Below, piece by piece: positions 59,134-64,000 of a DNA stretch of 64,000 bases (position 1 is the stretch's first letter; the number at the start of each line of letters is the position of its first letter). The translations under genes were made by a program, and so were the position numbers. The notes under the pieces are model-generated. The model saw only the letters and a program-made list of their open reading frames with translations. It did not search any database and was not told the origin of the DNA. Source of the stretch: Acanthosoma haemorrhoidale (taxonomy: Eukaryota; Arthropoda; Insecta; Hemiptera; Acanthosomatidae); contig OV884011.1 in assembly GCA_930367205.1 (NCBI GenBank), positions 114,387,866-114,451,865 of the forward strand, written 5' to 3'.

Positions 59134-60969
59134 GTGCTCATAGACGCAGCAAACACTGCGATCCCGAAGTACACTCCCATGCCACCGTCTCTGCGACCAC
59201 CTCCAGACCACATTCTTAAAATTATAGCCTTGCGCAATAATTGGAAGAATAGATGGTACAGGACGAGAGATCAGCAAGCCAAGGTCGTTGTGAATTCTCT
59301 CACAACGCCAATCCGGGGCTTGATGAAAGTCTGGAAAACAGCGCAGTGGCATGAGAAACTTCGTAGCACTCACGGAGATCACAGAAAGTTTTGGAAGTTG
59401 TTGAAGACTACAAAAGGCAAGACAGCCACTGTCCGTCTTCACGAAGGCGACAATGTTCTGACTGCTGAGCAACAGGCAACAAGACTGGCCGACCACTACG
59501 CTAGGGATATTACGGCTAGGACGGGATACTACCACATGCCTCCTCCGGTAGATGCTGAACAGAACCACATGTTTGTATCACCGAAGCAGCTCAAGGCGAT
59601 TCTTCGCCGGTGTCAGGGAAACCGAGCACCAGGGCACGACGGGATACAAACAGTGCTGCTCAAACAAATGCCGAGGAGAGGGATAGTACAACTAGCAAAC
59701 TTATACAACTCTTGTATAAGATTGCGGTACTTTCCTGACACATGGAAACAAGCCATCATGTTTCCATTACTAAAGCCAGCCAAAAGTGGAGATCACCCAG
59801 CTGACTACCGCCCGATCAGTCTGCTACCACAGATGGGGAAAATCTTTGAGAAAATTCTTTTGAATTATCTCAAAGATTACTGCTCGGAAAATGATATCAT
59901 TCCGCCAGAGCAGACTGGATTCCAATCCAGTATGAGCGCAGAGCACCCCCTTCTGAAGGTGCAGTCAGAAGTTAGCCATAACATGAATAGAAACATAGCC
60001 ACGGCTATGATTTCCATTGATTGCACCCAAGCATTCGACTCGGTGTCTCACGGGACACTGTGTCAAATGCTCTGCGACCGGGAATGCCCGGAACAACTAT
60101 ATTCAATTCTGGCTAGCTTCCTGAAAAACAGATCGCTGCGGGTGCGGGTGGGTGATAGCTTCTCCGAAGCTGTGCCACTGACCTGTGGAGTACCCCAAGG
60201 CGCCGTCTTATCCCCTGTACTATTCAACGTATACACGTCTGAGATTGTCGGAGCCCGCTACAAAAATACCACAGTTACTGCTTTCGCAGATGACATAGCG
60301 GTGTACAGCAGCAGCATGAGTGCCAAGGTAGCTCTAAGACAGGCTGAAGCAGCCTGTAACCAGATCAGTGAGAGATTGGGGAGACTCAATATCTCTGTAA
60401 ACGCGGGTAAGACCGACTGTGCAATTTTCTCTTTTCAAAAGGGAAAAAGCCCGCTCCCTACTAGCTACATAGTAGGAACGAAGCAAAATTCACCAGCCAA
60501 CGACCTAGTATATCTGGGAATTAAAATGGACAGACACCTCCATTTTAGTAACCATTTTGCGAAGAAGTTGAAGCATACACGCATAAAGTCTTACCGGCTT
60601 ACGCACTTATTGACTTCCCCCAATCTATCACTGCGTCTCAAGCTACTGATCTACAAGAGCATACTCAGGCCTACTCTGCTGTATGGTGCACCGCTATTTC
60701 GTTATCTGACGTATACGACAGCTAAGAAACTCCAACAATTCCAAAACGGTATACTGATGAAAGTGGTCAGAGGTACTTCATTCGAGCAGCGACGGAACAG
60801 TGAGCTGCATGAGATATTTGAGCTGCCTACGGTGGATGAATTCATCCAGCGTAGACATATCAAATTTTTCGACTCATTACAATATTTGACAAACCCGGTG
60901 TTTAACACTATAACCCCCGCTCCGTTCCCCCATCGATGGCAGGACGCTGTCGTGGCTGGAACGCTTTAG
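59134..60969 (+). CDS. LINE-A ORF2, C-terminal part: reverse transcriptase
   Basis: An open frame of 611 codons that copies element RNA into DNA at the nicked target. Blocks in order: NRAPGHDGIQTVLLKQMP, DYRPISLLPQMGKIFEKIL, MISIDCTQAFDSVSH (motif A), CGVPQGAVLSPVLFNVY (motif B) and TAFADDIAVYSS (motif C; Asp 386 and 387). Then come NAGKTDCAIF, LVYLGIKMDRHLHF and the C-terminal HIKFFDSLQYLTNPVFN shared with the LINE-A' fragments. No RNase H or CCHC is seen at the end. The first ATG is only the frame start after the 1-base loss near 59121; the native protein continues from the endonuclease, about 874 residues in all. The catalytic residues are intact, but the frameshift should stop function. 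Confidence 0.93.
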   Translation: MLIDAANTAIPKYTPMPPSLRPPPDHILKIIALRNNWKNRWYRTRDQQAKVVVNSLTTPIRGLMKVWKTAQWHEKLRSTHGDHRKFWKLLKTTKGKTATVRLHEGDNVLTAEQQATRLADHYARDITARTGYYHMPPPVDAEQNHMFVSPKQLKAILRRCQGNRAPGHDGIQTVLLKQMPRRGIVQLANLYNSCIRLRYFPDTWKQAIMFPLLKPAKSGDHPADYRPISLLPQMGKIFEKILLNYLKDYCSENDIIPPEQTGFQSSMSAEHPLLKVQSEVSHNMNRNIATAMISIDCTQAFDSVSHGTLCQMLCDRECPEQLYSILASFLKNRSLRVRVGDSFSEAVPLTCGVPQGAVLSPVLFNVYTSEIVGARYKNTTVTAFADDIAVYSSSMSAKVALRQAEAACNQISERLGRLNISVNAGKTDCAIFSFQKGKSPLPTSYIVGTKQNSPANDLVYLGIKMDRHLHFSNHFAKKLKHTRIKSYRLTHLLTSPNLSLRLKLLIYKSILRPTLLYGAPLFRYLTYTTAKKLQQFQNGILMKVVRGTSFEQRRNSELHEIFELPTVDEFIQRRHIKFFDSLQYLTNPVFNTITPAPFPHRWQDAVVAGTL

Positions 60970-61028
60970 TTTTAGGTTCTAGGTATAGTTTTTAGTTTGT
61001 AAGTTTTTTCTCCCATTTTTAAACCGAA

Positions 61029-61044
61029 GGTGAGCCCCATCACC
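61029..61044 (+). promoter_or_regulatory. LINE 3' UTR hairpin
   Basis: ggtga / tcacc around gcccca, about 60 bases after the ORF2 stop. It is identical in stem and loop to the one in the 43644 element although the surrounding UTR is diverged. Confidence 0.6.
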
Positions 61045-61194
61045 TAGATTTGTATTCATAGTATTTTCCTATTAACCACAATCTGTATTGTTGAGTAACA
61101 CGAACTCCTTCAAATGCATCTGTGCATAGCAGGATAAGGAGAAATTTACAAAGTTTCTTTTAATATTTTCATTATATAACTTCATGGGGTTTAG

Positions 61195-61224
<30 letters not shown>

Positions 61225-61226
<2 letters not shown>

Positions 61227-61440
61227 GTAAATTGAGTTCAGTGTCAGCAGTTGTAGTGTACACATCTCTGCTGCCAGTGTTTCCCGCCATCATCTTCTGC
61301 CACCATCTTACGTGGCCCAAGGTACTTTTTTATTAATTTTGTGACAGTGTAGTTGTGTCAGTGTTTTTCGTGCATGGGGACGGCACCTCAGTAAAATATT
61401 TTGCTGTTTTTGAACTCGTAATATTTTCGGAAGTATAGAA
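61225..61440 (+). promoter_or_regulatory. LINE-A 5' UTR, probable internal promoter
   Basis: The sequence from the poly(A) of copy 1 to the ORF1 ATG. It has repeated cagtgt motifs (for example near 61241, 61276 and 61359) and no TATA box, as expected for the internal promoters of Jockey-type elements. The first eight bases (ctgtaaat) might instead be target sequence. Promoter activity is inferred from family knowledge. Confidence 0.45.
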
Positions 61441-62701
61441 ATGGAGACGGACAGTTCGTGGAAGCGGTTGGCTTCACCGACACTGGAATCAGATAGTGAA
61501 GAAGATTTTACTTTTCCGAAAATCACTGTAAAGGTACAAAGGCCTACAAAGGCGAAAAACCCGACAAAATCGGAAATAAATTTCAGGCTTTGGCCACTGA
61601 GTCACCGGAAAGCCCTAATCCTGTGACTCAGGCACCAAAGAAGCCGCCGCCTGTTGTCGTTTCCAGTGAAACAACAACAATTTTGACTCAGATGCTCAAA
61701 GGAGCTAACATAAACAAATTCGCCCTCAGGAAGACCAAGGAGGGCGTAACTATTTACCCCGAGCTCGAGGAGGAAAGAGCGAAAATTTTAAAACTGCTCC
61801 AGACAGGTGGAAAGGAATTCCACACTTTCGCCCCGAGAGGCGGCACCAAGAATAAGAAATATCTTATTCTTGGCTTGGATGTCCAGGAGGACATTGAAGA
61901 AATTAAATCTACGATAGTGGATGCCGTACCAGGAGTCGTTGATGTGAGAAGACTCCGAAAAAGTGACCCAACAGGACGAAAAGAAGATATTTCGCCAGTC
62001 CTAGTAACAGCTAATGCGAGCGTCACCCTGAACGCCATGAAAAAGGTACGTGCCATCAACCACGTCATAGTTCGTGTAGTGACGTTCAAGGAACAGAGAG
62101 GCGCCCCTCAATGCTTTAGATGTCAAGAGTTCGGCCACACAAAGAACCACTGCGGCAAGAAAACTAAATGTGTTAGATGTGCAGAACCTACGAGGTGGCG
62201 CTGTGCCCCAGGAACGAGACGGCCCCGCTAAAGTGTTCGAACTGCGGCGAGGCACATCCCGCCTCGTACAGAGGCTGTGAGGAAAGGAAGATGCTCCTAG
62301 CCAGAGTGAGACCGGCCCCCAACAGAGTGCAGCCCCAGCAGAAGAGGAGCCGCCAAGACGTGCCACTCACGAGGCCTGCTCCACCGCCATCTATACCAGC
62401 CTGGCAGAACCCGCTCTTCAAGCTCTTCCAAGCCAGAGATGAAGAAACGGCTCATCCTTCGAAGTCGAGAGCAGCCCCCTCCACGTCGAGAGCTGCCCCC
62501 TCCACGTCGAAAACTGCCCCCAGAACTTCGCAGGACACTCCAGAAAATAACAATTGTGAGTACCTAGATCCTAGGCTAAAGTTTCTTACAAACGACCAGC
62601 GTCAAGACCTTGAACGCGGACCGAAATGGGTAACTGCCCTAGTAGACTTATGTAGCCAAGTGCTGTTGGCTATAATATCTGGTAAACATCAACAATGGTA
62701 G
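61441..62701 (+). pseudogene. LINE-A ORF1 (Gag-like), complete length, two frameshifts
   Basis: It starts METDSSWKRLASPTLESDSE at 61441 and carries an acidic N-terminus. The frame shifts near 61578 (an A-run indel) into KFQALATESPESPNPVTQAP. It then runs through the PRE_C2HC-type region (MLKGANINKFALRKTKEGVT ... HVIVRVVTFKEQRG) to knuckle CFRCQEFGHTKNHC. A 1-base deletion near 62190 (cctacgagg versus cctcacgagg in copy 1) breaks the second knuckle. The last frame carries CSNCGEAHPASYRGC and the repeat-rich tail to TAG at 62699-62701. The undamaged protein would be about 420 residues, usual for Jockey ORF1. The stop overlaps the ORF2 ATG (62695). Confidence 0.9.
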
Positions 62702-64000
62702 ATTACCAAGTTTTAAATTTTAACGTTGATGGTCTCCTGACCAAAATAGATGAGGTAGAAGTGCTGCTAGCGCTCTACCGACCAGAAATTGTAGTTTTGA
62801 CAGACACTAGGGTATCTGCACAATCGTTCCACATTAAAGGTTATTCAACTGCCATTGAAAGGGTTAACGGTTACGGAGGTGTTTTAATTGCTATACGCCT
62901 TGGTATCAATTGGAAGAAAGTGGCTTCACCACTGGCTACAACTGATCCCAAGCTTCACCATTTGACAGTTAAGGTAAATTTGGGGAGACCCATTTACCTT
63001 ACCGCCCTGTACAGAACACCGTACGCGTCTCTACAGCAGTACTCAGCCTTGCTACACGCATGTGCGCAGAGATCTAACCACTGGGTGGTGGGAGATCTCA
63101 ACGCAAAACATACCATGTGGTATAACACCGTAACAAACAAGGCTGGGAGACTCCTGTTGAGAACGCCGTTTACGGTCGTTCACCCCCAGACTTTCACTTT
63201 TCGACGTAGAGGTAACCCACAAGATACCTCGACGATTGACTTACTACTGACAAAACAACCCCACCGTATAACTAGTTGCACCACCCTTGACTTCATTACC
63301 TCTGACCACAGGCCAGTACTGTATGCGGTGGATGGTAAAGTGGCGACCCCTCGCCCCACGAGATACGACTACCGTCGTGCCGACTGGGATCTGTACCGGT
63401 CGCAAATTTACCATAACCTGCATACGGGGCCAGTTCTCCTCACAAAAGAGGAAGTAGATCTTCAACTAACTATCACAACTGATGTGATCATAGACGCAGC
63501 AAACACTGCGATCCCGAAGTACACTCCCATGCCACCGTCTCTGCGACCACCTCCAGACCACATTTTAAAAATTATTGCCTTGCGCCATACTTGGAAGAAT
63601 AGATTGTACAGGAAGAGAGATCAGCAAGCCAAGGTCGTTGTGAATTCTCTCACAACGCCAATCCGGGGCTTGATGAAAGTCTGGAAAACAGCGCAGTGGC
63701 ATGAGAAACTTCGTAGCACTCGGGGAGATCACAGAAAGTTTTGGAAGTTGTTGAAGACTACAAAAGGCAAGACAGCCACTGTCCGTCTTCACGAAGGCGA
63801 CAATGTTCTGACTGCTGAGCAACAGGCAACAAGACTGGCCGACCATTACGCTAGGGATATTACGGCTAGGACGGGATACTACCACATGCCTCCTCCGGTA
63901 GATGCTGAACAGAACCACATGTTTGTATCACCGAAGCAGCTCAAGGCGATTCTTCGCCGGTGTCAGGGAACCGAGCACCAGGGCACGAAGGGATACAAAC
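62695..64000 (+). CDS. LINE-A ORF2, partial (endonuclease and start of reverse transcriptase)
   Basis: Open from ATG 62695 through the whole endonuclease. It keeps the LTDTRVS variant, has ALYRTPYAS (closer to the family consensus than copy 1's RRP), VVGDLNAKH and TSDHRPVL, and passes without a break through the junction that is frameshifted in copy 1 (QLTITTDVIIDAANTAIPKY). It therefore confirms that endonuclease and reverse transcriptase are one ORF. Near 63970, gggaacc replaces gggaaacc of copy 1; this 1-base loss shifts the frame just before the RAPGHDG block. The remaining reverse transcriptase is outside the window. Confidence 0.92.
   Translation, partial: MVDYQVLNFNVDGLLTKIDEVEVLLALYRPEIVVLTDTRVSAQSFHIKGYSTAIERVNGYGGVLIAIRLGINWKKVASPLATTDPKLHHLTVKVNLGRPIYLTALYRTPYASLQQYSALLHACAQRSNHWVVGDLNAKHTMWYNTVTNKAGRLLLRTPFTVVHPQTFTFRRRGNPQDTSTIDLLLTKQPHRITSCTTLDFITSDHRPVLYAVDGKVATPRPTRYDYRRADWDLYRSQIYHNLHTGPVLLTKEEVDLQLTITTDVIIDAANTAIPKYTPMPPSLRPPPDHILKIIALRHTWKNRLYRKRDQQAKVVVNSLTTPIRGLMKVWKTAQWHEKLRSTRGDHRKFWKLLKTTKGKTATVRLHEGDNVLTAEQQATRLADHYARDITARTGYYHMPPPVDAEQNHMFVSPKQLKAILRRCQGTEHQGTKGYK

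Larger units (their letters stand above)
57610..61224 (+). mobile_element. LINE-A copy 1 (Jockey clade), 5'-truncated
   Basis: A 3.6-kb non-LTR retrotransposon: the 3' two-thirds of ORF1, complete ORF2 sequence (one frameshift), a 3' UTR with hairpin and a 30-base poly(A) at 61195-61224. It starts at the aaagtgaccca of ORF1, matching 61959 in copy 2. A second LINE-A copy begins immediately after the poly(A). ctgtaaat occurs both at 57592-57599 and at 61225-61232, which might be a short target duplication. Confidence 0.95.
61225..64000 (+). mobile_element. LINE-A copy 2 with 5' UTR, cut by window end
   Basis: A head-to-tail neighbour of copy 1, beginning directly at its poly(A). It has a roughly 216-base 5' UTR, ORF1 (two frameshifts) and ORF2 open to a 1-base deletion near 63970. 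The 3' part lies beyond the window. By eye, nucleotide differences from copy 1 are only a few per hundred. Confidence 0.94.

Noticed and set aside
59113..59568. 151-codon minus-strand frame over the LINE-A ORF2
   Set aside because: Antisense shadow of the reverse transcriptase ORF; the matching frame at 63565-63918 follows from the repeat itself.
1..64000. CRISPR array, bacterial operon or phage content
   Set aside because: No regularly spaced repeats with unique spacers, no ribosome-binding sites and no prokaryotic gene packing; the elements present are eukaryotic.

Overview
The window is AT-rich, repeat-laden animal DNA with no bacterial gene organisation: no operons, ribosome-binding sites or long intact host genes. 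Jockey-clade non-LTR retrotransposons with CCHC zinc-knuckle ORF1 proteins, a Tigger/pogo-type transposase relic, LTR-like promoter units and one candidate gene with very short introns suggest an arthropod. The species cannot be named from sequence alone.

Layout. 1-9.8 kb: mostly unannotatable AT-rich DNA, holding a LINE-B 3' fragment (2875-3380), tandem TATA-bearing promoter-like units (5046-5563), a LINE-A' 3' fragment (6250-6716) and an inverted LTR-like unit (7627-8397). 9.8-10.7 kb: decayed Tigger-like transposase with a terminal-repeat-like sequence. 13-15.1 kb: a pair of direct repeats and a near-perfect 180-bp inverted repeat around a 737-bp spacer. 17.9-25.2 kb: a cluster of LINE-B copies in both orientations, the longest at 18450-21389. 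27.3-28.1 kb: second LTR-like unit. 30.2-30.7 kb (minus): the best host-gene candidate, a three-exon frame of 90 codons. 35.1-35.8 kb: LINE-B insertion with a 13-bp target-site duplication. 39.7-40.0 kb: small hairpin element with 13-bp flanking repeats. 43.5-45.1 kb and 48.7-49.7 kb: a direct duplication; one copy carries a LINE-A' insertion with a pure 76-nt poly(A), the other preserves the empty site. 57.3-64 kb: a third LTR-like unit abutting two head-to-tail LINE-A copies. The first is 5'-truncated and the second keeps its 5' UTR and runs off the window end.

Functionally, the recognisable genes are those of retrotransposons: ORF1 (RNA-binding, PRE_C2HC plus three zinc knuckles) and ORF2 (APE-type endonuclease plus reverse transcriptase), which together carry out target-primed reverse transcription. 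Every copy seen is broken by frameshifts, stops or truncation, or is cut by the window edge. The LINE-A/A' families share a 3' UTR hairpin with a compensatory base change. No CRISPR, rRNA or complete tRNA gene was found; several tRNA-like fragments look SINE-derived. All identifications come from reading the sequence; no database search was run.
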